33,500 bases of DNA from Candidatus Kapaibacterium sp. (lineage in GTDB: Bacteria; Bacteroidota; Ignavibacteria; Kapaibacteriales; UBA4661). Location: the NCBI GenBank assembly GCA_025358765.1, contig JANYIG010000007.1, positions 1-33,500 of the forward strand, read 5' to 3'. The position numbers and the translations under genes were made by a program. Below are positions 26,256-33,500 of this stretch, in pieces; position 1 is the stretch's first letter, and the number at the start of each line of letters is the position of its first letter. A model generated the notes under the pieces. The model ran no database searches, had not been told where the DNA came from, and saw only the letters and a program-made list of their open reading frames with translations.

Positions 26256-26702
26256 TTATTTCTTCTTCGGCTTGCCTTCGGCGCGAACTTTTTTTACCTC
26301 TGCTGCTGTCGTTGTTCCACCCGGATTACCCCATGAATTCATCACGTAGGTCACGGCTGCCGCAACATCTTCATCGGTGTAATTCGATGGAATTGGGTTC
26401 ATCACGCCATTATACTCTTTGCCATTAACGGTTAATTTGCCGTTTCTGCCCCAGAGTACCCCCAAAATCACATCTTTGATGCCTTTGGTTTTGATGTAAT
26501 CCGAGCTGGCAACGGGTGGATACACGCTTGCCAAGCCCTGACCATTCGCCTGATGGCACGTCAGGCAGTACGCCTTATAGACTTTTTCGCCTTTGGTCAT
26601 CATTGCGGCTTTATCTTGTGCATGAACCGTAGGGGTAAATGCAGTACCCACAAACAATACAGCACTTATCGCGATTGCTGCACGGAATGTTGAGAATTTC
26701 AT
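26256..26702 (-). CDS. Periplasmic class I cytochrome c, likely electron donor in the nir cluster
   Basis: 148 residues from the ATG at 26702, with AAAGGA (26709-26714) six bases upstream. The signal peptide MKFSTFRAAIAISAVLFVGT ends near VHAQ. Heme attachment is at YCLTCH (C46, C49, H50), and the likely distal ligand is M101 in GVMNPIP. From residue 38 on it aligns well with the C-terminal heme domain of the NirK encoded at 30084-31595: both share NGQG/EGQG after the CxxCH, NGKxYN, TDEDxAAxxT and a SWGNxGG-EVKKxR end. It is therefore probably a diffusible donor or exchange partner for NirK or the oxidase. The C-terminus is Lys-rich. The longer upstream reading from 26834 overlaps the globin and is rejected. 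Confidence 0.93.
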   Translation of the reverse strand: MKFSTFRAAIAISAVLFVGTAFTPTVHAQDKAAMMTKGEKVYKAYCLTCHQANGQGLASVYPPVASSDYIKTKGIKDVILGVLWGRNGKLTVNGKEYNGVMNPIPSNYTDEDVAAAVTYVMNSWGNPGGTTTAAEVKKVRAEGKPKKK

Positions 26703-26773
26703 AATGTATCCTTTGAAAGTATGAGTGAATGGTGCTACAACATGAGATTGCAGCGAATAAGTTCTGTTTGAAA

Positions 26774-27207
26774 TTAACCGTGTTCGTAGCCACGTTTGAT
26801 GAACTCGATCGCACGATTGAAGCACAGCCGCCATTCTTTTCCTAACTGCTCGGTGAAACGCGGGTCACATTCGGAAACTGTTTGTATCAGGCTGTCGGTC
26901 CAATGAGCGTACATCCAAGGCTCAATATCGTGAACACCTTTGCTATGGCTATGTCGCAAGTGTTCCATCGGAGACTGCGCCACTTTTTTACCTTCCGCAT
27001 CAGCAAACATAAGAGACATATTCAATCCATGTCGCAGTAGATGCTTTTGTGTGGCTAAGTCCGTATTGGCAAATTTTGCGCGAATTGCCGGATGGCTCGC
27101 TAAGAAAATGTCATAAAACCAATTGAAAAATTATTATTCAACAAACATCTACCAAAACTATGTTTAACGCGAATAAAGGAAATGTCAAGGTCTTCCGCGT
27201 CGTGCAT
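26774..27207 (-). pseudogene. Globin, split by a one-base frameshift
   Basis: Read from the ATG at 27207, the minus strand gives MHDAEDLDISFIRVKHSFGR then CLLNNN, and then runs out of frame to a stop at 27100-27102. One frame over, directly after an in-frame TAA at 27131-27133, it continues FFNWFYDIFLASHPAIRAKF, HLLRHGLNMSLMFAD, HLRHSHSKGVHDIEPWMY and ends KRGYEHG. Joined, the parts make a globin of about 144 residues with a normal N-terminal helix and the F-helix His region. The break is at a run of five A on the plus strand (27126-27130); six would restore the frame. It may be a pseudogene, a sequencing or assembly error at a homopolymer, or a slippage switch. Its place beside nirK genes suggests NO or O2 binding. 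Confidence 0.8.
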
Positions 27208-27309
27208 GTTTTGTTGGATGGATCCCTCTGTAAAATCAGGTATAGGTAAAGATAAAAAAAATAATGGGTTCATGAGATAGATGTATGACGATATTTTTTT
27301 AGATGCTGT

Positions 27310-27777
27310 TCACGATTTCTGGCTCTGGGTGTATGCTGATTTTAGAAGCGGCACGGACAGCACTGGACAAGGTGCGGAACGCAACACGCGTTCGGTAGTG
27401 CTGCCAAAAAGTAGATGTGCAACACCACGTCTTCCGTGTGTACCCATACTGATAACGTCCACATGCTGCTCCCGTGCGTAGCGGACGATTTCATCCTCTG
27501 GATGCCCTGTTAATACAGCAGTGCTGACCTGTATGCCTTTTTCTTTAAGCGCGGCAGCAAGTTTTTGGAGTTCTTCGCCGGCGGATTTTTCAATAGTTAC
27601 CGTTAGGCTTTCATTATCAATTGCTCCCCACTCAGTCATATATGCCAATGGCTCTACAACGTGAATAATATGCAATTTTATAGAGGAATTCTGACCTAAG
27701 GCAAGAGCAAAATCAAGTGCACGTACCGAATATTCGGAAAAATCCGTTGGCACAAGGATGGTAGTAAGCGTTATCAT
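27310..27777 (-). CDS. Universal stress protein (UspA family)
   Basis: 155-residue cytoplasmic single-domain Usp. The N-terminal strand TTILVPTDFSEYSVRALDFA carries the nucleotide-binding Asp. The ATP-binding signature G-x2-G-x9-G-(S/T) is intact in GTHGRRGVAHLLFGSTTE, so it is of the ATP-binding subtype. The last strand is CPVLSVP. It lies 95 bases downstream of the second Sco gene and 102 bases upstream of the broken globin, in line with the nir cluster. Usp genes frequently accompany anaerobic respiration genes, and induction under low oxygen is plausible but not shown by any site I could find. Confidence 0.93.
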   Translation of the reverse strand: MITLTTILVPTDFSEYSVRALDFALALGQNSSIKLHIIHVVEPLAYMTEWGAIDNESLTVTIEKSAGEELQKLAAALKEKGIQVSTAVLTGHPEDEIVRYAREQHVDVISMGTHGRRGVAHLLFGSTTERVLRSAPCPVLSVPLLKSAYTQSQKS

Positions 27778-27872
27778 AATGACTCCATGAAGATAAGTTG
27801 ATGAAATAATTCCTACGTTGTTGTTTTAGAGGATTCAGAAACTTTTATCTATCGGTCTTTATCGTGAGTGGG

Positions 27873-28472
27873 TTACTGCTTGATTACTTTCGCAATAGCT
27901 TCCAGCGCTGCCGTTGGGTCTGCACCCAAGCCAATTTGTTGATATGCTATTTCGCCTTTGACATTTAAAATAGTAATGATGTTAGAATGAGCAAAATCAC
28001 CATTTGCGTCCTGTTTGTAGTTCACACCCAGCACCGCCGCAAACCGTCGCACGTCGAGTTTCGAGCCTCGAAAGAGCGTCCAATGCTTTAGGTCTAAGCC
28101 GCTTTGAGAAGCAAATTCACGTAGCTTTTTAGGAGTGTCGCGTTTTGTATCGAATGAAAATAATAGAAAATCAATGTTATTTTTTTGTTCAGAAGGTAGT
28201 CGGCGCTCCAAAGCCTGCATGTCGGCTGCAATGCGTGGGCAGGCGTATTTACAGCTTGTGAATACCATCGCTACTACGTGGATTTTTCCTTTAAGTGTAT
28301 CCAGCGAAACCGTTTGACCATCTTGATTTGTCCATATAGAGCCAAGATTATAGATGGAGGCATCGCTCAATTGTTGTTTTGCTTTTGTTTGTTTTGACGA
28401 TGACTGTGCCGCCACATCATGAATGTTGAGAACAAGATGTACGACGACAGCAAGCAATAAAAAGGTTTTCAT
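27873..28472 (-). CDS. Sco1/SenC-family copper chaperone, signal-peptide form
   Basis: Thioredoxin-fold copper-delivery protein of 199 residues. The N-terminal hydrophobic signal MKTFLLLAVVVHLVLNIHDV ends near AAQ and has no lipobox. The copper-binding pair is in FTSCKYACPR (C74, C78), and the third ligand is H162 in DFAHSNIITI. The fold markers SFDTKRDTPKKL and WTLFRG are present. It starts 31 bases after the nirV stop. With nirK and a heme-copper oxidase-like gene in the same run, it probably inserts copper into one of these enzymes. This is the second Sco of the cluster; the other is a lipoprotein. Confidence 0.93.
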   Translation of the reverse strand: MKTFLLLAVVVHLVLNIHDVAAQSSSKQTKAKQQLSDASIYNLGSIWTNQDGQTVSLDTLKGKIHVVAMVFTSCKYACPRIAADMQALERRLPSEQKNNIDFLLFSFDTKRDTPKKLREFASQSGLDLKHWTLFRGSKLDVRRFAAVLGVNYKQDANGDFAHSNIITILNVKGEIAYQQIGLGADPTAALEAIAKVIKQ

Positions 28473-28503
28473 AGTATTATTCGGAATAAACTCTCATAAA
28501 CGA

Positions 28504-29310
28504 TTATCTATCTTTCGCACAACGAAATCCCAGATTTGCTGTTGTATAATAAGCTTTCAAGCTGCCTCGAAACCCGTAACGCATAAACGCTGCATAGTCA
28601 GATGGATTTGCCGAGAATACTGAAGCCGAACCGCAAAAAAGTGTTCTTTCCAACCCTGAATCCCCGCGCGACTCGCCGCTTGTGAGCGAGGAGTTAAAAT
28701 CTTCCACCCACTGCCACACCAAGCCATGCAGGTCAAACACGCCAAAATCGTTTTTGAACGTCGAACCCACACGCGGCAGCACAGAAAGCGTCGGTTTGCT
28801 ATACCATTCCAAAATGTACTTAGCGGGGTTGCCTTTCGTTTCTGGAAGCGATCGTTTATAGGCGGCTGCAGCAAGCTCCCATTCCGCAGTTGTAGGCAGT
28901 CGTTTGCCCCGCCACTCAGCATATGCGCTCGCTGCAAACCACGATACATTCACCACCGGAGCATCAGGTGGTGCTTTGTCTCCCAAAATTGTATCGCCTT
29001 GCCAGTGTTTTAAGTATGTGGAATCCGCAAAAATACCCTTAACACGCGAGCGCTGCCACGAGGAATTGTGTTTGACAAATTCCAAAAAGTCGCGGTTTGT
29101 CACCAGATACACATCTAAATAAAACCCTACAACACGTATTGATTCAGTCTTCCCATCTTGCTTGTAGAGTGGCTTGTACGTGCCTGCCGGAATAAAAGCC
29201 ATCGCACCCGTTGCGGAAGGCGCTACAGTGAACACTGGCATTGGTTTACCGAAGGTACTCACAAACACAAGGGAACAGCCAAGAATTATGGAAGTATAGG
29301 TTTTCATCAT
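28504..29310 (-). CDS. nirV: NirV-like formylglycine-generating-enzyme-family protein
   Basis: 268 residues with an N-terminal signal-like segment (MMKTYTSIILGCSLVFVSTF), then a single SUMF1/FGE-sulfatase fold domain: FIPAGTYKPL, VVNVSWFAASAYAEWRGKRL, PTTAEWELAAAA, FGVFDLHGLVWQWVEDF and the C-terminal GFRGSLKAYYTTANLGFRCA. Proteins of this family encoded next to copper nitrite reductase genes are called NirV (first described beside nirK in Rhodobacter). Here the gene lies in the same run as nirK, with only the hemolysin III gene between, which supports the name. FCGSAS replaces the usual RGGSW, so oxidase activity on a sulfatase is unlikely. Its biochemical role is not established; a part in maturing periplasmic NirK is inference. 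Confidence 0.85.
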   Translation of the reverse strand: MMKTYTSIILGCSLVFVSTFGKPMPVFTVAPSATGAMAFIPAGTYKPLYKQDGKTESIRVVGFYLDVYLVTNRDFLEFVKHNSSWQRSRVKGIFADSTYLKHWQGDTILGDKAPPDAPVVNVSWFAASAYAEWRGKRLPTTAEWELAAAAYKRSLPETKGNPAKYILEWYSKPTLSVLPRVGSTFKNDFGVFDLHGLVWQWVEDFNSSLTSGESRGDSGLERTLFCGSASVFSANPSDYAAFMRYGFRGSLKAYYTTANLGFRCAKDR

Positions 29311-29385
29311 GATGTTATTTCATAGTCAGTTGACAGAGTAGCGCAAATATATACAGACTTCATTCTGTCTTCTCCGCGCCCAATA

Positions 29386-30042
29386 TCAGGGAATAACATA
29401 TTCAAAAACGGCAATAAAGTGACAAATACTGCCAGCAAGAACACATAGATGCCAAAGCGCATGATTGTATGGTATTTTTTTCCAAAGGTACAAAATCGAG
29501 CCGCCACTGTATATCAGACCTCCAATAAGCAGCCACAGTAAAGCGTGAGTAGGAATGCGCTCAAGCATTGGCTGGATGGCAAATGCTGCAGCCCATCCCA
29601 TCGCTACATATACAAGTGTCGAAATAAGTCGAAATCGCCCCGTAAAAAACACCTTAAACACAATGCCAGCCAACGCCAAACTCCAAATAACACCTAACAG
29701 AGACCAGCCCCAAACAGTATCTCGCAAAAATACCAACATAAATGGTGTGTAGGTGCCGGCAATGAGCAGGTAAATCGAACAGTGGTCGAAAACCCGCAGC
29801 GCTCTTTTGATGCTGGGTTTGCGAAATGAATGATAAAGTGTTGATGCAGTGTACAGTAGCACCAAACTTGCGCCGTACACGCTCGCGGTGACAATATGCC
29901 AAGCATCGCCTCGCAAAGCAGCAAACACCACCAATAGCGTTAAACCAACAACCCCAAGCAATATCCCAAGACCGTGCGTCAGCGCATTGGCGAGTTCCTC
30001 ACGCTGGGAGTATTGCCGAATGTTCATCTTGTTTGTAGCCAT
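29386..30042 (-). CDS. Hemolysin III family (PAQR-type) membrane protein
   Basis: 218 residues and seven predicted membrane helices, inner membrane. The PAQR/HlyIII metal-site residues are all in place: the Ser and His of LYTASTLYHS, the Asp of RVFDHCSIYLLIAGTYTPF and two His in HALWHLCVLAGSICHF. ANALTHGLG near the N-terminus is also typical. Members are thought to be zinc-dependent membrane hydrolases of ceramidase type; despite the name, haemolysis is not a general property. The ATG at 30042 follows AAGGG about six bases upstream. It sits 41 bases after the nirK stop and 75 bases before nirV, in line with the nitrite-respiration genes, an unexpected companion. Confidence 0.93.
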   Translation of the reverse strand: MATNKMNIRQYSQREELANALTHGLGILLGVVGLTLLVVFAALRGDAWHIVTASVYGASLVLLYTASTLYHSFRKPSIKRALRVFDHCSIYLLIAGTYTPFMLVFLRDTVWGWSLLGVIWSLALAGIVFKVFFTGRFRLISTLVYVAMGWAAAFAIQPMLERIPTHALLWLLIGGLIYSGGSILYLWKKIPYNHALWHLCVLAGSICHFIAVFEYVIP

Positions 30043-30083
30043 CTGAGACCCTTCCTTCCTTGCGTCGTGGTTATTTGGTAAAG

Positions 30084-31595
30084 TTATTCGTTCGCCGCTG
30101 TTGCTTTTTTGCTACTATTGCGTATTTTTTTGACTTCTTCCGGCGAAACCGCATCACCGCCATTACCCCAACTTGAACGTACAAATGTCAGCACGGCTGC
30201 AATGTCTTCGTCAGTCAAAGTTTGGGCTGGCATTACATTATTGTACGGTTTACCGTTTACTTGAACCGTGCCTTGTAAGCCCTTCAGCAGTACCTCGATG
30301 GCACGTTGTTTGTCTGCCATGAGGTAATCAGACTTTGCAATCGGCGGAAACACGGTTGGAACGCCCTGTCCTTCGGCTTGGTGACACGCCACGCAGTTTG
30401 CTGTAAAAATTGTTTTACCTTTAGTCTTTAACTCTGCTTGCGACAGAGGCGCAGAAGGTTTTGCGGCTTCTTCGGGCATTTTTTGGATAGCTCCACCTTC
30501 GGGCAAATACACAAAATCACTTTGTTTGCCGGAGTAAATTTCCTTGTTTTCTGCGCCTTCTACCTTTATCATTCCAATCGCTCCCTTGTTGAAGGCACGG
30601 AAAATTGAGTGATCCACCAAAATATACGTACCCGGCACTTCGCATTTGAATTCTACAATTGCTGAACCACCCGCCGGAATGAGAGTTGTTTGCACGTTTT
30701 TCTGGTTCGGAAGCACACCACCTTCGGTATAAACTTTGTCAAAAATTTCACCGATAATATGGAAAGATGACACCAGATTTGGTCCACCATTGCCCACAAA
30801 CACCCGAATTGTTTCGCCAACCTTTGCTTTGACAGCGTTGTCGCCTGCAAGAGCGCCGACAGAGCCGTTAAATACTACATAGTCAGGGTCTTCGTGGACG
30901 GCTTTTTCCATAGAAAACGGCTGTACGCCAGCATCGCCATACTTGCCTTCCGTGTAGAACTCACTTTGCACTACGTACAATTCCTTATCTACTTTCGGTA
31001 GCCCTTCTTTTGGCTCCACGAAAATCAAACCATACATGCCGTTGGCAATGTGCATCCCAACAGGCGCAGTGGCACAATGATACACGTAGAGACCCGGATT
31101 GAGCGCCTTAAACGAAAACTGTGAGCTGTGTCCGGGTGCAGTAAATGAAGCCGCCGCCCCGCCGCCTTGACCTGTAACAGCGTGCAGGTCAATATTATGC
31201 GGCATTTTGCTTGAGGGGTGGTTGTTCAAATGAAACTCCACATCGTCACCCTCACGGATGCGGATGAACGGACCGGGTACGGTGCCGCCAAATGTCCAAA
31301 ACGTGTATTCCACGCCGTCTGCGAGGCGTTTAACGACTTCGCGGGTTTCCAAATGAATTATCACTTTTTTAGATTCCGTGCGGTTTGTGGGCAGCGGTAC
31401 TTCCGGTGCGTAGGTCATCGGTAGCACTTCATCTCCTGTGGCAGAAACATTTTTTGCCGTAGATGATTTGTCGCCATTACGGTTATCAACCTCCGCTGAC
31501 GGCTTGCAACCCCCAGTAAACCCAGCAAACAATGTCATAACAAGTAACAAGAGTATGGCTGTTCGGCGGGAAATTTGTGAATAAAATGCATTCAT
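30084..31595 (-). CDS. nirK: Copper nitrite reductase NirK fused to a C-terminal cytochrome c domain
   Basis: Reduces nitrite to nitric oxide in the periplasm. 503 residues; the N-terminal signal ends in GFTGGC, so Cys30 is probably lipidated and the enzyme tethered to a membrane. Two cupredoxin domains follow. Type 1 copper ligands: H133, C174, H182 and M187. Type 2 copper ligands: H138, H173 and H329. The catalytic pair is D136 (in HNIDLHAV) and H279 (in SSFHIIGE). After a proline/alanine-rich linker (about 375-390) comes a class I heme domain with CVACH (C401, C404, H405) and Met455 as the likely axial ligand. This is the three-domain heme-tethered NirK layout, in which the cytochrome passes electrons straight to type 1 copper. 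All active-site residues are intact. A Sco gene lies 38 bases upstream. Confidence 0.97.
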   Translation of the reverse strand: MNAFYSQISRRTAILLLLVMTLFAGFTGGCKPSAEVDNRNGDKSSTAKNVSATGDEVLPMTYAPEVPLPTNRTESKKVIIHLETREVVKRLADGVEYTFWTFGGTVPGPFIRIREGDDVEFHLNNHPSSKMPHNIDLHAVTGQGGGAAASFTAPGHSSQFSFKALNPGLYVYHCATAPVGMHIANGMYGLIFVEPKEGLPKVDKELYVVQSEFYTEGKYGDAGVQPFSMEKAVHEDPDYVVFNGSVGALAGDNAVKAKVGETIRVFVGNGGPNLVSSFHIIGEIFDKVYTEGGVLPNQKNVQTTLIPAGGSAIVEFKCEVPGTYILVDHSIFRAFNKGAIGMIKVEGAENKEIYSGKQSDFVYLPEGGAIQKMPEEAAKPSAPLSQAELKTKGKTIFTANCVACHQAEGQGVPTVFPPIAKSDYLMADKQRAIEVLLKGLQGTVQVNGKPYNNVMPAQTLTDEDIAAVLTFVRSSWGNGGDAVSPEEVKKIRNSSKKATAANE

Positions 31596-31633
31596 TATAA
31601 CAACTCCAAAAAAATAAGTAGAATCGAAATGGT

Positions 31634-32257
31634 TTAATAAGGTTGATTGCTGGCAATATGTTTCAAAGCATCACGTACTGTTTCCGGTTCCACACTGCTG
31701 CCTTCATATTCCTTGCAAACACCTCCACGAGCGTCTATCAGACAAATGCGGTCGGTGTGATCAATAAAATACACCTTCTCGCCTGTTTCAGTCAGCGTTG
31801 TGTAAGTTTTTTGTGTAATAATGTCATACCGTTGCATGAGCGAATCCACTATATGTGTATTGCCTGTCAGAAACATCCAGCGACCATTTTTCACCGCTTC
31901 GTCCAATCCATGCAGCGCAGCGTATTCCAGTAGATGGCTTGGGGTATCTCGTTCGGGGTCGAACGTTAGTTCCACAAAGACGATGTTTGTATCCTGTATT
32001 TGGTGTGCAATCCGCTTCATTGTGCTGGTAATTATCTCGCATACGCCCGCGCAGTGTGTGTAGATGAACCCTACAACGAGCGTTTTGCCGCGCAAACCAT
32101 CCGGAAACCTGATTGAAGTACTATCCTGCGCTATAAGTGCAAAACCTGTGTCTTGTACTGTTTGCTCAACGGACTGTTCAGCAGATTGTTTAGCGCAGCC
32201 CGCGAGCAGAACAATTGCTGCGATAAGATACGATGCGGCACAAGTCATTCTCTTCAT
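31634..32257 (-). CDS. Sco1/SenC-family copper chaperone, lipoprotein form
   Basis: 207 residues; the signal ends in the lipobox LLAGC, giving lipidated Cys21. The short linker is rich in Gln and Glu. The thioredoxin-like domain carries THCAGVCEI (C69, C73) and the distal copper ligand H167 in [25 protein letters not shown] is the usual strand-turn. It differs from the other Sco of the cluster in sequence and anchoring, so the two may serve different copper sites, for example Cu-A/Cu-B of the oxidase and the centres of NirK (inference). It lies between the truncated hemoglobin gene and nirK, with gaps of 44 and 38 bases, consistent with one transcript. Confidence 0.93.
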   Translation of the reverse strand: MKRMTCAASYLIAAIVLLAGCAKQSAEQSVEQTVQDTGFALIAQDSTSIRFPDGLRGKTLVVGFIYTHCAGVCEIITSTMKRIAHQIQDTNIVFVELTFDPERDTPSHLLEYAALHGLDEAVKNGRWMFLTGNTHIVDSLMQRYDIITQKTYTTLTETGEKVYFIDHTDRICLIDARGGVCKEYEGSSVEPETVRDALKHIASNQPY

Positions 32258-32301
32258 AGTCGTAATTGTATATTACCTCAAGGGTGATGAAACATCGTGC
32301 A

Positions 32302-32670
32302 TTATCGAACAATCTGCAAATACATGGAGGTGGCAATTGCCTGAGCGCGAGCTTTTGCCTCCGTTGCACGTCGTCCCTCAAAAAGCTCATCTACCGCATT
32401 GTGGAACAACAGAAGCCATCGGTCAAAATGAACGGCAGTGAGCGTCATCATGCCGTGCAATTGCTGATGCTTTGCCATAGGATTGCCACGGTAGCTGTTC
32501 GTTCCCAATAAAAGCGTTTCCCAGAAATCCGTTACTATAGGCAGATGACTCTTGAGGTTGATTTTGGCAACATCTGTGAAGATAAAGCCTATTATTTCGT
32601 CCTGAAGGGCTTGCGAGTAGAAATGCGTGAGCAAACACTCTATATCATGCCGTGTTTCAATGTCTTTCAT
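32302..32670 (-). CDS. Group III truncated hemoglobin
   Basis: 122-residue single-domain 2-on-2 globin. Start MKDIETRHDIECLLTHFYSQ; then IGFIFTDVAKINLKSHLPIV; the E-helix region is DFWETLLLGTNSYRGNPMAKH. The F-helix His lies in KHQQLHGMMTLTAVHFDRWL, a stretch very characteristic of group III. The C-terminus ends in SMYLQIVR. Likely role: binding or detoxifying NO or handling O2 near the nitrite reductase; group III members have few worked-out functions. The ATG is only two bases after the stop of the oxidase-like gene, so translation is probably coupled. It is intact, unlike the second globin at 26774-27207. Confidence 0.94.
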   Translation of the reverse strand: MKDIETRHDIECLLTHFYSQALQDEIIGFIFTDVAKINLKSHLPIVTDFWETLLLGTNSYRGNPMAKHQQLHGMMTLTAVHFDRWLLLFHNAVDELFEGRRATEAKARAQAIATSMYLQIVR

Positions 32671-32672
32671 GG

Positions 32673-33500
32673 CTACTTTCCTTGTGGTTGCGAGCTTGGC
32701 TGTTGGGTATCTTCTGGAGTATCGGGCGCAGGGCTGAGCGGCGAATACCCCGGAGCATTGTTAAATGTCCCACGTGCAACGTCGTACAACACTGGTGTGT
32801 AGGCTATCACAATCATCACGACGGCAATCAGAATCCAAGGCTTGAGGTTCAAGAAGAGTTTTGCTGGCTCATCGTGATATGCCTCCGAAAGCGGGAATTC
32901 CAACACTTCTTCGCGGACTTTTTTCGAGAATGCGGTTGTGAAGAATACAATAAAGTATATCAACATCGCCAGCGACATGACACACGCACCAATCAACGTG
33001 ATATAGACATATACCGACCAATCAGCGCGGTAAAGCGGGCTATCGGGGTTCATATAGCTTTGCCCCAAATTCGTGCGTCGCGGTTCTCCGTGCAAACCTC
33101 CACGCATTAAGCCTGACGAGAACGTGAACAGCCCAACCATCCATAAATACGGAACCGAAAGTACGAGCGACTTCAAGCGGAGATCCTTGCCACCCACTTT
33201 GACCACAAGATATAAACTCATGCCTAAAAAGGCGAGGAACACTGGTCCGGCAACACCCAATGTCGCCTTCCAGATGATTTCACCACTCCTCGCATTCAGC
33301 GCAAGGAGCTGCCCTTTTTCGTCCTGGCTGGCAATATACAGGCGATCAGCTGAGGATTCGAGCGAGCTGATTTTGAAACCCTCAAGCCGATTAAACCACA
33401 GCACATTGCCCGTTTGCGCATCGCAACAGGTGATCGTCTCATTCCTCGCGAGTAACACCTTGCCAGCCTCAGTGATCTGAAAGAGTGGCTCAGCCACAAG
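32673..33500 (-). CDS. PQQ-type propeller segment joined to C-terminal helices of a ba3-type heme-copper oxidase, 5' end outside window
   Basis: The frame is open to the right edge; 275 residues are visible. The first 80 or so contain two PQQ-type beta-propeller repeats, CDAQTGNVLWFNRLEG and LNARSGEIIWKATLG, with the Trp-docking pattern. From residue 82 (VAGPVFLAFLGMSLYLVV) four membrane helices follow. With GLHGEPRRTNLG, FPLSEAYHDEPAKLFLN and IVIAYTPVLY they match the last part of subunit I of ba3-type (B-family) heme-copper oxidases or related NO reductases. In that family, GHFH-type heme ligands should stand just before VAGPVFLAF; here the propeller takes their place. The C-terminal tail is Pro/Gln-rich. 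As read, this ORF cannot ligate heme through that helix. It may be a true fusion, a rearranged remnant or an assembly join near 33260. Confidence 0.75.
   Translation of the reverse strand, partial: LVAEPLFQITEAGKVLLARNETITCCDAQTGNVLWFNRLEGFKISSLESSADRLYIASQDEKGQLLALNARSGEIIWKATLGVAGPVFLAFLGMSLYLVVKVGGKDLRLKSLVLSVPYLWMVGLFTFSSGLMRGGLHGEPRRTNLGQSYMNPDSPLYRADWSVYVYITLIGACVMSLAMLIYFIVFFTTAFSKKVREEVLEFPLSEAYHDEPAKLFLNLKPWILIAVVMIVIAYTPVLYDVARGTFNNAPGYSPLSPAPDTPEDTQQPSSQPQGK

Noticed and set aside
29344-29351. TAnnTTTG match upstream of nirV as a second promoter
   Set aside because: TATATTTG on the minus strand has no TTG at the required distance upstream, so it may be chance; I did not call it.
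29307-29507. Minus-strand ORF of 66 residues between the hemolysin III and nirV genes
   Set aside because: Most of it is an alternative frame of the hemolysin III gene end; the rest is the short spacer before nirV.
1-33500. Defence system, secretion island or biosynthetic cluster
   Set aside because: Nothing beyond the nitrite cluster, the metal locus and single genes groups into such a system; no nuclease, toxin pair or synthase is seen.

Overview
The window (about 33.5 kb, mid-40s percent G+C by eye) looks like chromosome from a member of the Bacteroidota/Chlorobi group. Three things point there: a secreted protein with a type IX secretion C-terminal sorting domain, a BatA-type membrane/VWA protein, and a TonB-dependent receptor with an N-terminal carboxypeptidase-regulatory-like domain. 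Several genes carry clear Shine-Dalgarno sequences, which classical Bacteroidetes rarely use. I therefore lean towards an early-branching lineage (Kapabacteria/Ignavibacteria-like), as inference only. I see no rRNA, tRNA, CRISPR array, prophage or intact insertion sequence.

Left part (1-22.6 kb), mostly housekeeping. Two sensor kinases lie in tandem on the minus strand: a receiver-histidine kinase cut by the left edge and a 1078-residue hybrid kinase. They are followed by mnmG, a small hypothetical gene, a family 4 glycosyltransferase, a T9SS-sorted propeller-like protein, a secreted Xaa-Pro aminopeptidase and a divergent pgi. Then come a Gcr-type membrane protein (usually mis-named a recombinase), a BatA/VWA protein, a small coiled-coil protein, polA, anmK and an outer-membrane beta-barrel protein. 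Short AT-rich iterated repeats sit between genes and inside the mnmG and polA reading frames.

Middle (22.6-26.2 kb), a probable metal-uptake locus. A 359-base intergenic region holds a long REP-like palindrome. It also holds two tandem copies of a 13-bp perfect palindrome that overlap a Bacteroidetes-type promoter. Downstream are a ZnuD-like TonB-dependent receptor and a lipoprotein, closed by a strong intrinsic terminator. I read this as a Zur/Fur-family-controlled zinc (or other metal) import unit.

Right part (26.2-33.5 kb), a nitrite/nitric-oxide respiration cluster, all on the minus strand with gaps of 2-102 bases. In transcription order it encodes a partial heme-copper-oxidase-like protein, a group III truncated hemoglobin, a Sco lipoprotein, a NirK fused to cytochrome c, a hemolysin III/PAQR protein, NirV, a second Sco, a universal stress protein, a second globin broken by a one-base frameshift, and a cytochrome c closely related to the NirK tail. 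The partial oxidase ORF joins PQQ-type propeller sequence directly to the last helices of a ba3-type subunit I. It skips the helix that should carry the heme ligands, so it is either a novel fusion or an assembly/recombination junction.
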